Shown piece after piece: positions 1 through 9,193 of a DNA stretch of 64,000 bases; within the stretch, counting starts at the first letter, position 1, and each line of letters begins with the position of its first letter. Made by a program: the position numbers and the translations under genes. Below the pieces are notes generated by a model. It saw only the letters and a program-made list of their open reading frames with translations. It was not told the DNA's origin and did not search any database. The DNA is from Pseudomonadota bacterium (lineage in GTDB: Bacteria; Pseudomonadota; Gammaproteobacteria; Arenicellales; UBA868): contig JABHUE010000124.1 of assembly GCA_018672825.1 (NCBI GenBank), forward strand, positions 1-64,000, written 5' to 3'.

Positions 1-1608
1 ACCAAAAGCGCGATCTGAGCCAATCGCAATCAGCACGCCATCGCTATTGTCTACCGAATCCCAATTCCCCACCGTCACCTGGCCCTCTGTCCAGATTGAC
101 CAGCCTGCAGCGCTCGCATCCCCCGAGGGATTAAGATCAACTGGTTCCAAATCAGTCGCGGCAAGCGTCGCCCCAATCATCCGCCCGACCAATTCGTTGG
201 ATGAGTCAATTTCACCCTGCGAATTAACAAGCGTCTCAAGGTCTGCCAGCAGACTGCGGGAATCTGCCTTGACCGGTTGCGCGCTAAAAATGCTGCGCAT
301 CGCCGGATCCTTAAAGGTGAACTGGATCCCTTGATAGGAGAGTCCAAAGCCATCGAGGTCACCACTATTGATATCATCGTGATTGCAACCCGGAATCTCA
401 GGCTGACCTTCCGATTCATCTGACTGACAGGCCTCTGTTGCAATTTGCCGACCAAATACCTGACCTAAACGAGCAAAACGGCTATTGATAGGCTGGGAAA
501 AGTTTCTAAGATATTCTTGAGCTAAAGACGTGTAAGTTCTGGCGACAGCCGTAACGCTTTTATTCAACAGCAGGTCAGGTTCGTAGCGCCAACTGACTGT
601 GTTGCTCTCTAAATTTAAGTTGTTTGCGTTATCTTGGAATCCATCTTCGGGGACCGAAATCGAGCTTCGGCCTGGCGTCACGGATGACACAAGCGCCGAA
701 AACTCTTGACCGGCGCCTGAAAATTCCGAAATAGTTAAGTTGCTTAACAAGAAGTCATCAAGATCGAAGCCGGTTACGACCTCGCTGATTTCGATCGCGA
801 CCCTCCAGGAAGGCTGCGACGTTCGAGCATCACTCTCTAGTCCCAGCACGTACACCTTGACCACCGGGCGAACGTTGTCAACCGGAGTTAGATTATTTTC
901 TACCACTTCCTCTTCTTCCTCTTCATCACCACCGCCTCCTCCACTGGACGCGGTCACCGAAAAAGAGCGAGACACATCGGTCGCCGCGAAGTAGTCCCCT
1001 GCCGGGCTGTTCCCGGCTTGACCGGCGGTTATGGTGCATGTGCCGGCGCTTACCAAGGTAAGCGTTGTTCCCAAGACCGTGCACACTCCGGCGGTAGACG
1101 AAGCGAGCGACACCGTCAATCCGGAGTCAGATGATGCGGTAAGATCTGCCGTGCCGGATGCGAGCTGCTGTGCCCCGGGGTCATTGAATGTAATCACTTG
1201 GGATTTGCGACATTCCATATCTGTCATGTCAACATTTCCATCCTCTACCTCGAACTCCGCAAAGGTGTAATCCTGATCTAGCGTATAGGTCAGGGTTGCG
1301 GGGAAAGATGAAGTAGAGGTCTTGGATGTGTAGGAGGCGGCAACGCCAGGCGCCGCGGATGTTCCCAAGTTTATATTAGCGGTTGTGGGCGGCGCCGTTG
1401 GGTTGGAAAACGTGACCTTGAGTGTTTCACCTTCTGAAAACCTACGTCCTTTATTAATTTCCTGCCAATACACATCAGAATACGTTCCGTCCGCTTGGCT
1501 GTTGACTGCCTGACAGCCGGTACTGAGGGCCGCCAACGCCTCTTCTACAGGCAACAATGGGCAAAGCAAAAGGCACAGGCAGCCCATTCGCAAAAATGTG
1601 CTTTTCAT
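1..1608 (-). CDS. Putative autotransporter-like secreted protein (partial, C-terminus beyond window start)
   Basis: Not in ORF track because it runs off the edge. Reverse-strand ATG at 1608 gives MKSTFLRMGCLCLLLCPLLPVEEALAALSTGCQAV... with a signal peptide, and 536 codons open to base 1. Has an Ig-like region, a Gly5/Asp-Glu-rich linker (SSGGGGGDEEEEEEVVENN), and ends in ...AAGWSIWTEGQVTVGNWDSVDNSDG, resembling the start of an autotransporter beta-domain. Confidence 0.7.
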   Translation of the reverse strand, partial: MKSTFLRMGCLCLLLCPLLPVEEALAALSTGCQAVNSQADGTYSDVYWQEINKGRRFSEGETLKVTFSNPTAPPTTANINLGTSAAPGVAASYTSKTSTSSFPATLTYTLDQDYTFAEFEVEDGNVDMTDMECRKSQVITFNDPGAQQLASGTADLTASSDSGLTVSLASSTAGVCTVLGTTLTLVSAGTCTITAGQAGNSPAGDYFAATDVSRSFSVTASSGGGGGDEEEEEEVVENNLTPVDNVRPVVKVYVLGLESDARTSQPSWRVAIEISEVVTGFDLDDFLLSNLTISEFSGAGQEFSALVSSVTPGRSSISVPEDGFQDNANNLNLESNTVSWRYEPDLLLNKSVTAVARTYTSLAQEYLRNFSQPINSRFARLGQVFGRQIATEACQSDESEGQPEIPGCNHDDINSGDLDGFGLSYQGIQFTFKDPAMRSIFSAQPVKADSRSLLADLETLVNSQGEIDSSNELVGRMIGATLAATDLEPVDLNPSGDASAAGWSIWTEGQVTVGNWDSVDNSDGVLIAIGSDRAFG

Positions 1609-1747
1609 AAGATTTATCGAGATTCATAACCAACTTTTGTGGATTATGGTTCGAGCCAGAAATCTTAATCAACTTCTGTTGTTTATGATCCGATAGGTCA
1701 GATCTTAGACTAAAGGGTCGCTCTAACGGTAAGGCGGATGCATCGGG

Positions 1748-2554
1748 TCAAAGACAATGTTCTGGACCCGGAAATTCGCGAGTTTTTACCGCTTTCAAGA
1801 AATGCTCCACCGCGGTGACAGCCGATCCGGCGCCGGCCAAGAAATCTTTACTGAATTTAGGACTCTTCTTTGGGTATAGCCCGAGCAAATCGTAAAGCAC
1901 GAGCACTTGGCCGTCCGTTTGCGGCCCCGCACCGATTCCTATCGTCGGGGCGCTTATCTTTTTGGAGATTGAGTCTGCCAAGGTTGATGGCATCGCTTCC
2001 AGAATGAGCACCGAGACTCCGGCTTGATCCAAAACCAAGGCGTCGTTTTCAATCTCACTTGCCGCTTCGGTCTCTCGGCCTTGCACCTTGAATCCGCCAA
2101 ACTGATTGACCGACTGCGGGGTAAGTCCAATATGGCCGCAAACGGGGATACCCCGCTCCACCAAAAACTCGACCGTCTGGCGCATGAATGCGCCGCCTTC
2201 AATTTTGACCATCTGCGCTCCGCCCTCCCCGAGCAGTCGAGCGGCGTTTTCAAAAGCCTGCTGTGGGCTCGACTGAAACGATCCAAAAGGCATGTCCGCG
2301 ATAATGAGGCTTGTTTCTACACCTCGCGAGACACACTTGGTGTGGTAGACCAGATCGTCGACGGTGACCGGCAGAGTCGTTAAATGCCCCTGCACGACCA
2401 TGCCCACGCTATCGCCAACCAAAATAATTTCGACACCCGTCTTATCCAGAATACTGGCAAAACTATAGTCGTACGCGGTAAGGCAGGCGATCGGCTCACC
2501 GCGAGCCTTCATGTTAGCGAGTGTTGTGACGGTGATTGGTCTTTTGATAGTCAT
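1748..2554 (-). CDS. panB: 3-methyl-2-oxobutanoate hydroxymethyltransferase
   Basis: ACLTAYDYSFASILDKTGVEIILVGDSVGMVVQGHLTTLPVTVDD and GHIGLTPQS are typical PanB motifs. Confidence 0.95.
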   Translation of the reverse strand: MTIKRPITVTTLANMKARGEPIACLTAYDYSFASILDKTGVEIILVGDSVGMVVQGHLTTLPVTVDDLVYHTKCVSRGVETSLIIADMPFGSFQSSPQQAFENAARLLGEGGAQMVKIEGGAFMRQTVEFLVERGIPVCGHIGLTPQSVNQFGGFKVQGRETEAASEIENDALVLDQAGVSVLILEAMPSTLADSISKKISAPTIGIGAGPQTDGQVLVLYDLLGLYPKKSPKFSKDFLAGAGSAVTAVEHFLKAVKTREFPGPEHCL

Positions 2555-2729
2555 AATTGAACTCTAGCCCAAACCAGAAGCGATTTCGGGCGACCGATTA
2601 TGCCTAAACTCAGCAGGTCCGACCACTCCAAAAACCCTGCAATCTTAGGCTAAATTAATTGCGACCGATTAGCGGCGCTTGCCAACAAAATCTATAATCA
2701 GATAACTTAGTTTCCAGGGTTTTATTTCA

Positions 2730-3296
2730 ATGAAAATGCTGTTCGATTTTTTTCCACTGATTTTGTTTTTTGGCGCGTATAAGTTTTATGGCATATACGC
2801 GGCAACAGCGGTTGCCATTGCGGCCTCCGTCGGACAAGTCCTCTGGGTTTGGGTGCGTACCCGAAAAACAGAAACCACTCATCTGGTCACGCTTTTTGTG
2901 ATTGTTATTTTCGGTGGGATGACGCTGGTTTTTCGGGATGATACCTTTATCAAATGGAAACCGTCGATCGTTAACTGGATCTTTGCCGTATTTGTCATCG
3001 GCAGTCATTTTATTGGTAACAAAACGGTTATCGAGAGATTGCTGGGCACTAAGTTAAGTATGCCCGGGGCGATCTGGACCAAAGTTAATTTCTCGTGGGG
3101 AATCTTTTTCCTGATCAGTGGTCTGCTCAATATGTATGTCGCGTTTTATTACAGGCCCGAACTTCCCGAGGCAGTACGAACCGATTTTTGGGTCAACTTT
3201 AAAGTGTTCGGCTTACTGGGACTTACGCTTGCTTTTAGTGTGATCCAGATGATGCTAATTGCGAAACACATCACGACTAAAGACTCCGAGGACTAA
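2730..3296 (+). CDS. yciB: YciB/IspZ-type inner membrane (septation) protein
   Basis: MKMLFDFFPLILFFGAYKFYGIYAATAVAIAAS plus multiple TM segments, typical of the YciB family. Confidence 0.9.
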   Translation: MKMLFDFFPLILFFGAYKFYGIYAATAVAIAASVGQVLWVWVRTRKTETTHLVTLFVIVIFGGMTLVFRDDTFIKWKPSIVNWIFAVFVIGSHFIGNKTVIERLLGTKLSMPGAIWTKVNFSWGIFFLISGLLNMYVAFYYRPELPEAVRTDFWVNFKVFGLLGLTLAFSVIQMMLIAKHITTKDSED

Positions 3297-3562
3297 TGTC
3301 AGTAAAAGACCAAATTCATCAGCGACTCATGGAAAACCTGGGCGCTGAATCCGTCGAAATTGAAGACCAAAGTCATCTCCATGCGGGCCATGCGGGAGCT
3401 GCATCTGGTGGCGGACACTATGACGTGATCGTAATCTCCAGCGCATTTAACGATCTGAATACCCTCGGCAGACATCGTCTGATATATCGCGCGGTTGATG
3501 ATCTGATGAAAAAAGAGATTCATGCCCTCAGCATTCAGGCATTCAGTCCAGACGAGGTTTAG
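3296..3562 (+). CDS. BolA family protein
   Basis: HYDVIVISSAFNDLNTLGRHRLIYRAVDDLMKKEIHALSIQAFSPDE; overlaps the yciB stop. Confidence 0.88.
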   Translation: MSVKDQIHQRLMENLGAESVEIEDQSHLHAGHAGAASGGGHYDVIVISSAFNDLNTLGRHRLIYRAVDDLMKKEIHALSIQAFSPDEV

Positions 3563-3576
3563 CGAGAGGCGACGCT

Positions 3577-4287
3577 ATGGCAACCCCTTCTAAATCAGCT
3601 CGGTATTTCCTGTACTGGCTCGTTTTTTTTGGCCTTTTGTTGTTTGCTTTCACTCTCTTTGTTTGGTTTGGCGTTTTAGCACTTTTTATCGAGCAAGACT
3701 CGAGCCGGCTCTCGCTTGTCATTCTGGTTGGCCTCTTGGTTGCTTCTCTTCACGCAGGCTATCGCGCTTACAAGATCGACGACGAAATCAACCGGGCGCG
3801 AGTCATCGCGATCAGTTATCCATCTCACGAGAGCACCGATCAGTCGTCGATTGCCTCGGAATATCGCTTGTTGATTGACAAAGCGGTTTCAAACGGTCGA
3901 CTACTCACTGAGTCTGCAAATCTCGGAGTCTATCTAGAGAAACGCGTGCACGAGGGGCATGCCAACGGATGGTTCATCGCCGACCTCATGATCAAGCTCG
4001 GATTGCTCGGCACCGTTATCGGATTTATCTTTATGCTGAGTTCGGTGGCCCAACTCGAAACAACAGACCTTAATGCGGCCAAATTAATGCTGACTCAAAT
4101 GAGTGGGGGAATGAGAATCGCGTTGTTCACAACGCTTGCGGGCTTATCGAGCGGTCTCATCTTGGGCGCGCAATATCAGCTTTTGGATCATGGCGCCGAC
4201 CGACTCTTTGGCATTATCGTGAGCACTGCCGAGACCGGAGAGGTTCGTACGTCTCAATCAAACCCCGCGTTTACCCGCCCGGAGTGA
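3577..4287 (+). CDS. MotA/TolQ/ExbB-type proton channel family protein
   Basis: Several TM segments; LGLLGTVIGFIFMLSSVAQLE and GGMRIALFTTLAGLSSGLILGAQYQLL resemble the MotA/TolQ/ExbB core. Confidence 0.75.
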   Translation: MATPSKSARYFLYWLVFFGLLLFAFTLFVWFGVLALFIEQDSSRLSLVILVGLLVASLHAGYRAYKIDDEINRARVIAISYPSHESTDQSSIASEYRLLIDKAVSNGRLLTESANLGVYLEKRVHEGHANGWFIADLMIKLGLLGTVIGFIFMLSSVAQLETTDLNAAKLMLTQMSGGMRIALFTTLAGLSSGLILGAQYQLLDHGADRLFGIIVSTAETGEVRTSQSNPAFTRPE

Positions 4288-4291
4288 TCTG

Positions 4292-4903
4292 ATGCGTCCT
4301 CGTGGCGGTGGTTATCGCACTGATCCTTTTGTGGATCTCTTGTTCAACGCACTGCTCGGATTCACGCTTCTTTTTTTTGTTTCCCTGGTTTATTTCAATC
4401 CCGAGGCACGCCAAGGCAAAGTAAATTTAAAGGCGGAATATATTATCTCTGTTACATGGCCAGAGCACCGTACCGACGATATCGATCTTTGGGTGCGCGA
4501 TCCCTTGGGCGAGGTGGTCTCCTATCTACGCAAGGATGCGGGCTGGCTGCACCTTGATCGGGACGATCAGGGCGCTATTAACGATACCGTGATCATTGAA
4601 GGCGAGAAGATTATCTACCCGATTAATCAGGAGCTTGTCACATTAAGGGGGCTTGTCGATGGCGAGTACACCGTCAATCTTTATTATTATGAAAAACGAG
4701 AGCTTGAGCCCATTACCGTTCTTGTGAAAATCGAGCGCATTAATCCTTCCGTGCAAACTGTTTTTGTTAAAAAAGTAATTCTTTCCAAACTGGACGAAGA
4801 GCGAACCGTCGTGCGATTTACGCCCACTCGGGACGGGAAAATCATCAATGTTAATGAACGCCAGGCGCAACTCACCCCTTATCTGTTGGATCCGCCAGAA
4901 TGA
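4292..4903 (+). CDS. Membrane-anchored protein with ExbD/MotB-like N-terminal TM and a periplasmic domain; function unknown
   Basis: N-terminal TDPFVDLLFNALLGFTLLFFVSLVYF (Asp before a single TM), then TDDIDLWVRDPLGEVVSY; directly downstream of the ExbB-like gene. Confidence 0.6.
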   Translation: MRPRGGGYRTDPFVDLLFNALLGFTLLFFVSLVYFNPEARQGKVNLKAEYIISVTWPEHRTDDIDLWVRDPLGEVVSYLRKDAGWLHLDRDDQGAINDTVIIEGEKIIYPINQELVTLRGLVDGEYTVNLYYYEKRELEPITVLVKIERINPSVQTVFVKKVILSKLDEERTVVRFTPTRDGKIINVNERQAQLTPYLLDPPE

Positions 4904-5364
4904 CAGAAAGTGCATTTCTGCTAGCGCTGTCGTACGCCTTCGTGACTTTTTTATTACTATTGATCGTGACGCGGGCTCGTCTCTCGATAAAAATCAGAGC
5001 AATAACGGTCATTTCGGGCGCCGCTTTTTATATTGCTCACTTTCTCTCGCTCAACGGACTTGGAGGCTGGCCCGCAACCTTAACGCTTCCGGAAGAATTT
5101 CAACTGCACGCATTCACCATCGTTGAGCCCAACTCGATACAAAACGAATCCGGCCATATTTATGTTTGGATACAGGAAACCGGCGATGCCGAGCCCCGCG
5201 CTTATTCACTACCCTATAGCTCGTCCGTTCATGACCAGTTGACAGCATCCGAGAAACGGCGACAAGAAGGATATCAACAGAAGGGACGATCAGACGGTAG
5301 CGGCACAATAAAGATATCAAATGCCAGCCGACGCCTCCCCCAGAAAGTCTCCTTGGATAATTAA
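4900..5364 (+). CDS. Hypothetical membrane protein
   Basis: ATGA overlap with the preceding gene; N-terminal TM segments; no family recognised. Confidence 0.6.
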   Translation: MTESAFLLALSYAFVTFLLLLIVTRARLSIKIRAITVISGAAFYIAHFLSLNGLGGWPATLTLPEEFQLHAFTIVEPNSIQNESGHIYVWIQETGDAEPRAYSLPYSSSVHDQLTASEKRRQEGYQQKGRSDGSGTIKISNASRRLPQKVSLDN

Positions 5365-5397
5365 TCTAACGTGGCATCCCTGATGCCCCTGGTAATC

Positions 5398-6432
5398 TCA
5401 GGGCTGGAGCAAGTCATCCAGTAATTCTTCAAGCATTTGGGAGGGGCGAACGATACCTGCGACATTTCCGGCGACATTTAAAACCCGCAGACGAACCAAA
5501 TCCTCACTCTCGCCTTTGAAAACACTTTGAAGACCTGAAATTCGCGATAACACAGCGCCCATGAAACATTCAGAGGCGCGACTCGCGCCATCGTCAATCT
5601 TAAGCGCAATCCCGATGCCCGCATCAGGAACGGCGCCACAAAAAACCCCTTCCGCGCCCGTTTTAACAATGAATGATCCTTTGCCGGCCAAAATTGCTCG
5701 GGTACACCAACGCCCGGTCCCGGCCACCATTATCGGTTCCGAAACCATCGCCCGGTAGATATGTTTCGACGCATGACGTCGTTCTGTCGACAACCCTTTC
5801 CCAGATGCAAATCGCGCAAACGATAAGGCAAGTGGCTGAAGTGCGATTCCAGCGACGGGGATCCCACAACCGTCTATACCCCGCGGTACATCCGCGAGAG
5901 AGACATCGGCAAGATCTTCAAGAAGCGACAACACCCGCTGCTGGATAGGGTGTGTCGCCTCGATATAGCCCCCGCTTGGCAGACCAAGATGCCGGACAGA
6001 AGACAGAAAACCGGCATGCTTTCCAGAGCAGTTGTTATGGGCCGCGCTTGGATCAATGTTCGAGTTGATAAGCGCCTTTTGATCTTCGCTGCGGCGAGGA
6101 GGATGGACGCCACATTCCAGCGCATTCTCGTTCAACCCAATTTGCATTAGCCATCGCCGAACGGTCTCAACGTGAATGCTCTCTCCGTTATGGGACGCGC
6201 ACGCCAGCGCAAGCTGGCGATCCGTTAATTGGTATGCTTGCGCCGCTCCGCTCTCAATAAGCTGAATCGCCTGAAGCGGCTTAATTGAGGATCGTGGATA
6301 AATCAGTTGAGAGGTATCCCCGAGGCTCGCGAGTAGTTTGCCGTCGTCACGTACCACCGCGACCGCCCCCCGGTGGCGACTTTCGATCATTCCGCCACGC
6401 GTGACATCGATCACAGCTGGATTTGCGCTCAT
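5398..6432 (-). CDS. Asparaginase II family protein
   Basis: RSSIKPLQAIQLIESGAA, CASHNGESIHVETV, NNCSGKHAGFL, GIDGCGIPVAGIALQPLAL. Confidence 0.88.
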   Translation of the reverse strand: MSANPAVIDVTRGGMIESRHRGAVAVVRDDGKLLASLGDTSQLIYPRSSIKPLQAIQLIESGAAQAYQLTDRQLALACASHNGESIHVETVRRWLMQIGLNENALECGVHPPRRSEDQKALINSNIDPSAAHNNCSGKHAGFLSSVRHLGLPSGGYIEATHPIQQRVLSLLEDLADVSLADVPRGIDGCGIPVAGIALQPLALSFARFASGKGLSTERRHASKHIYRAMVSEPIMVAGTGRWCTRAILAGKGSFIVKTGAEGVFCGAVPDAGIGIALKIDDGASRASECFMGAVLSRISGLQSVFKGESEDLVRLRVLNVAGNVAGIVRPSQMLEELLDDLLQP

Positions 6433-6523
6433 TTTCTTGCCTCAAAAAACGCCCTAGAGCGCTCTATCACGTTACGAAAGATATACTAAGATCGTAAATT
6501 TCCCAATTGTTTAAATTACCCCA

Positions 6524-6895
6524 ATGAGCGACATAAAATATACCGCTGAGCATGCATGGGCACGGGCTGAAGATAATATCGTGACGGTAGGCATAACTGA
6601 TTTTGCACAGGAGCAGCTTGGCGATCTTGTTTTTGTTGAACTGCCAACGGAAGGGATCGAGGTTGCCGCCGGCCAGGAAGTTGTTGTTATTGAGTCCGTT
6701 AAGGCAGCTGGGGATATCAAGTCCCCGATCTCAGGCACCATCGTTGAGATCAATAAAAAACTTTTAGATTCCCCGGAACAGGTCAACGATGACCCCACCG
6801 GCGGCGGCTGGTTTTACCGTATCAAAGTTAAATCCACGGGCGATTTAGACCTGCTTCTCGATGAAAGCGAATATGAAACGCTCGTTAATGATTAA
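6524..6895 (+). CDS. gcvH: Glycine cleavage system H protein
   Basis: YTAEHAWARAEDNIVTVGITDFAQEQLGDLVFVELP; lipoyl-lysine motif ESVKAAGDIKSPISG. Confidence 0.95.
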   Translation: MSDIKYTAEHAWARAEDNIVTVGITDFAQEQLGDLVFVELPTEGIEVAAGQEVVVIESVKAAGDIKSPISGTIVEINKKLLDSPEQVNDDPTGGGWFYRIKVKSTGDLDLLLDESEYETLVND

Positions 6896-6923
6896 GCGAC
6901 CGTAAATCTGGAGAATTACAACG

Positions 6924-7874
6924 ATGAGTAAGTATGGCGTTAACAATGCCGAGCAAAAGGTGGCGCGAGTGCCCGTGAAGTTTGCACCAACAGAGCGTAG
7001 CGAGCGGCTGAAAAAGCCCGAGTGGATTCGGGCAAAATTTCCCGGCACTCCCGAGGTCATGCGTCTCAAGAAGATCTTGAGGGAAAAAGGCCTTAACACG
7101 GTCTGTGAGGAAGCAACCTGCCCAAATCTTGGGGAGTGCTTTGGTCACGGGACCGCCACCTTCATGATTCTTGGCGACGTTTGCACACGGCGATGCCCAT
7201 TTTGTGATGTTGCTCATGGTCGTCCGGGAACGGTTGATGTAGCGGAACCCGTTCGCCTTGGAGAGACTGTAAAGGAAATGGGGCTTAGTTATGTGGTGGT
7301 TACGTCGGTCGATCGTGATGACCTTAGAGACGGTGGCGCGCAGCATTTTGCAGATTGCATTCAAGCACTTCGAAAATCGTGCCCTGATATTCAAGTTGAA
7401 ATCCTGACCCCGGACTTTCGAGGACGTGCCGAGAAAGCACTCGCCATCTTGAAAACAACCCCGCCCGATATTTTCAATCACAATCTCGAAACCGTACCGA
7501 GCTTGTACCGACGGGTTCGACCCGGCGCCGACTATCAATATTCACTTAATCTGCTTAGGGACTTTTCAAGCGCTTGCCCCGGCATACCCACAAAATCGGG
7601 TTTAATGCTGGGTCTAGGAGAAACCAACGAAGAAGTGGTCTCTGTAATGGAAGATTTGAGACGCCACGAGGTACAACTGCTGACACTGGGTCAATACCTA
7701 CAGCCGACCAAGCACCACTTACCCGTTGAAAGATATGCAACACCGGCTGAATTTGAGGAATTAGGGCAAATCGGGGCAAAGCTGGGCTTTTCGCATGTCG
7801 CCTCGGGTCCAATGATCCGATCGTCTTATCATGCCGACCAGCAGGCGAAAGACGCAAAAAAGCTGATGACCTAG
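6924..7874 (+). CDS. lipA: Lipoyl synthase (radical SAM)
   Basis: [41 protein letters not shown], containing both LipA cysteine motifs. Confidence 0.97.
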   Translation: MSKYGVNNAEQKVARVPVKFAPTERSERLKKPEWIRAKFPGTPEVMRLKKILREKGLNTVCEEATCPNLGECFGHGTATFMILGDVCTRRCPFCDVAHGRPGTVDVAEPVRLGETVKEMGLSYVVVTSVDRDDLRDGGAQHFADCIQALRKSCPDIQVEILTPDFRGRAEKALAILKTTPPDIFNHNLETVPSLYRRVRPGADYQYSLNLLRDFSSACPGIPTKSGLMLGLGETNEEVVSVMEDLRRHEVQLLTLGQYLQPTKHHLPVERYATPAEFEELGQIGAKLGFSHVASGPMIRSSYHADQQAKDAKKLMT

Positions 7875-7938
7875 CTTCCCACATTGTCAATGGTCGGGCA
7901 ACTTGTCACGATTTGGGGATAAAAATTGTAAAAATCAC

Positions 7939-7981
7939 CGGTTTAGGTTTAAATCTGTCCTAACACCTGCGGTTTAGGTTT
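7939..7981. repeat. Two direct copies of CGGTTTAGGTTT upstream of aapJ
   Basis: Exact 12-mer at 7939-7950 and 7970-7981, 31 bp start-to-start. Confidence 0.6.
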
Positions 7982-8063
7982 TCAGTCTCCAGATTTCTGG
8001 CTACAGACTGGAAGTCGCGGGTGATCAACAAACGACACTCACCAAAGTGAGAGAGGATTCGTA

Positions 8064-9083
8064 ATGAAACAAAAAACGACTGCTGTTCTGTCGGCGGCTG
8101 CGCTGGTTCTAGGCGTCGCAGGCACCACTCAGGCGGGCACCCTTGAAGATGTTCAAAGTCAAGGCGTCCTTCGCTGCGTCGTCAGCACCGGTATTGCCGG
8201 TTTTGCCCAACCGGATGCCAGTGGCGTCTGGAAAGGCTTCGACATTGACTTCTGCCGGGCGACTGCTGCTGCAGTGCTGGGCGATGCCAATAAAATTGAA
8301 GCAGTAACCTCAACAGGTAAAACCCGTTTCACCAAGCTTAATGCTGGCGAAGGCGACGTGCTTTGGAGAAACACCACCATTACATTCTCCCGTGACGTGG
8401 GCGTAAAACTACGCTTTCATGGAGTGAACTACTATGATGGTCAGGGCTTTATGGTCAAAAAGAGTCTGGGCGTAAACAGCGCATCGGAACTCGACGGCGC
8501 TTCAGTGTGCATCCAAACCGGTACCACTACCGAATTGAATCTCGCTGACTACTTCTCGGCCAACGGCATGAAGTATGAGCCTGTCACGATTGAAACCAAC
8601 GACGAGGCGCGTCAGAACTATGAAAGTGGCCGTTGCGACGTGTACACCACGGATGCGTCAGGTCTTGCTTCAACCCGCTCTGCACTGCCAAATCCTGATG
8701 ACCACATGGTTCTGCCAGAAATCATCTCCAAAGAGCCTTTGGGCCCTGCAACTCGCCACGGCGACGACCAGTGGTCAGACATTGTGACTTGGGTGCTAAA
8801 CGCAACCATCACGGCTGAAGAACTCGGCGTCACCATGGGTAACGTGGACCAGATGAGAAGTTCTAACAACCCGGAAGTGCTGCGACTGCTCGGTGTTGAC
8901 GGCAGCCAGGGCCAGGAACTCGGCCTGTCGAATGACTGGGCTTACCAGATCATCAAACAGGTTGGCAACTATGGCGAGATTTTCGAGCGCAATATTGGTG
9001 TTGATACCCCGCTTGGCATCGCGCGCGGTCTTAACGCGTTGTGGACCGAGGGTGGCCTGATGTACTCACCGCCGTTCCGCTAG
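8064..9083 (+). CDS. aapJ: General L-amino-acid ABC transporter substrate-binding protein
   Basis: Signal peptide; GTLEDVQSQGVLRCVVSTGIAGFAQPDASGVWKGFDIDFCRATAAAVLGD; first gene of a four-gene ABC operon. Confidence 0.9.
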   Translation: MKQKTTAVLSAAALVLGVAGTTQAGTLEDVQSQGVLRCVVSTGIAGFAQPDASGVWKGFDIDFCRATAAAVLGDANKIEAVTSTGKTRFTKLNAGEGDVLWRNTTITFSRDVGVKLRFHGVNYYDGQGFMVKKSLGVNSASELDGASVCIQTGTTTELNLADYFSANGMKYEPVTIETNDEARQNYESGRCDVYTTDASGLASTRSALPNPDDHMVLPEIISKEPLGPATRHGDDQWSDIVTWVLNATITAEELGVTMGNVDQMRSSNNPEVLRLLGVDGSQGQELGLSNDWAYQIIKQVGNYGEIFERNIGVDTPLGIARGLNALWTEGGLMYSPPFR

Positions 9084-9115
9084 TCGACTGGTTGTTTTTG
9101 TAACTGCAGTAACTT

Positions 9116-9166
9116 CACCAGGGATCCACTAGGATCCCTGGTGTACCGCAGAATTAGTTCTGCGGT
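9116..9166 (+). promoter_or_regulatory. Two tandem perfect hairpins in the aapJ-aapQ intergenic region
   Basis: CACCAGGGATCC-ACTA-GGATCCCTGGTG (9116-9143, 12-bp stem) then ACCGCAGAA-TTAG-TTCTGCGGT (9145-9166, 9-bp stem); no following T-tract. Confidence 0.8.
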
Positions 9167-9193
9167 GAAACCCGCCGAAGACAGAATTTATAA

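Noticed and set aside
177-1270. Small plus- and minus-strand ORFs over the first 1.3 kb (47..334 +, 740..994 +, 1031..1270 +, 177..455 -)
   Set aside because: They lie in other frames or antisense to the 536-codon minus-strand surface-protein frame and have no recognisable motifs
1475-1672. 65-aa minus ORF
   Set aside because: Different frame from the signal-peptide-bearing gene starting at 1608; low-quality composition
5364-5420. Weak GGCAT-CCCTG-ATGCC hairpin as a terminator between convergent genes
   Set aside because: Only a 5-bp stem and no T-tract
9121-9137. Paired GGATCC sites (BamHI) as a possible cloning artefact
   Set aside because: They are part of a perfect 12-bp hairpin followed by a second unrelated hairpin, in a normal operon junction
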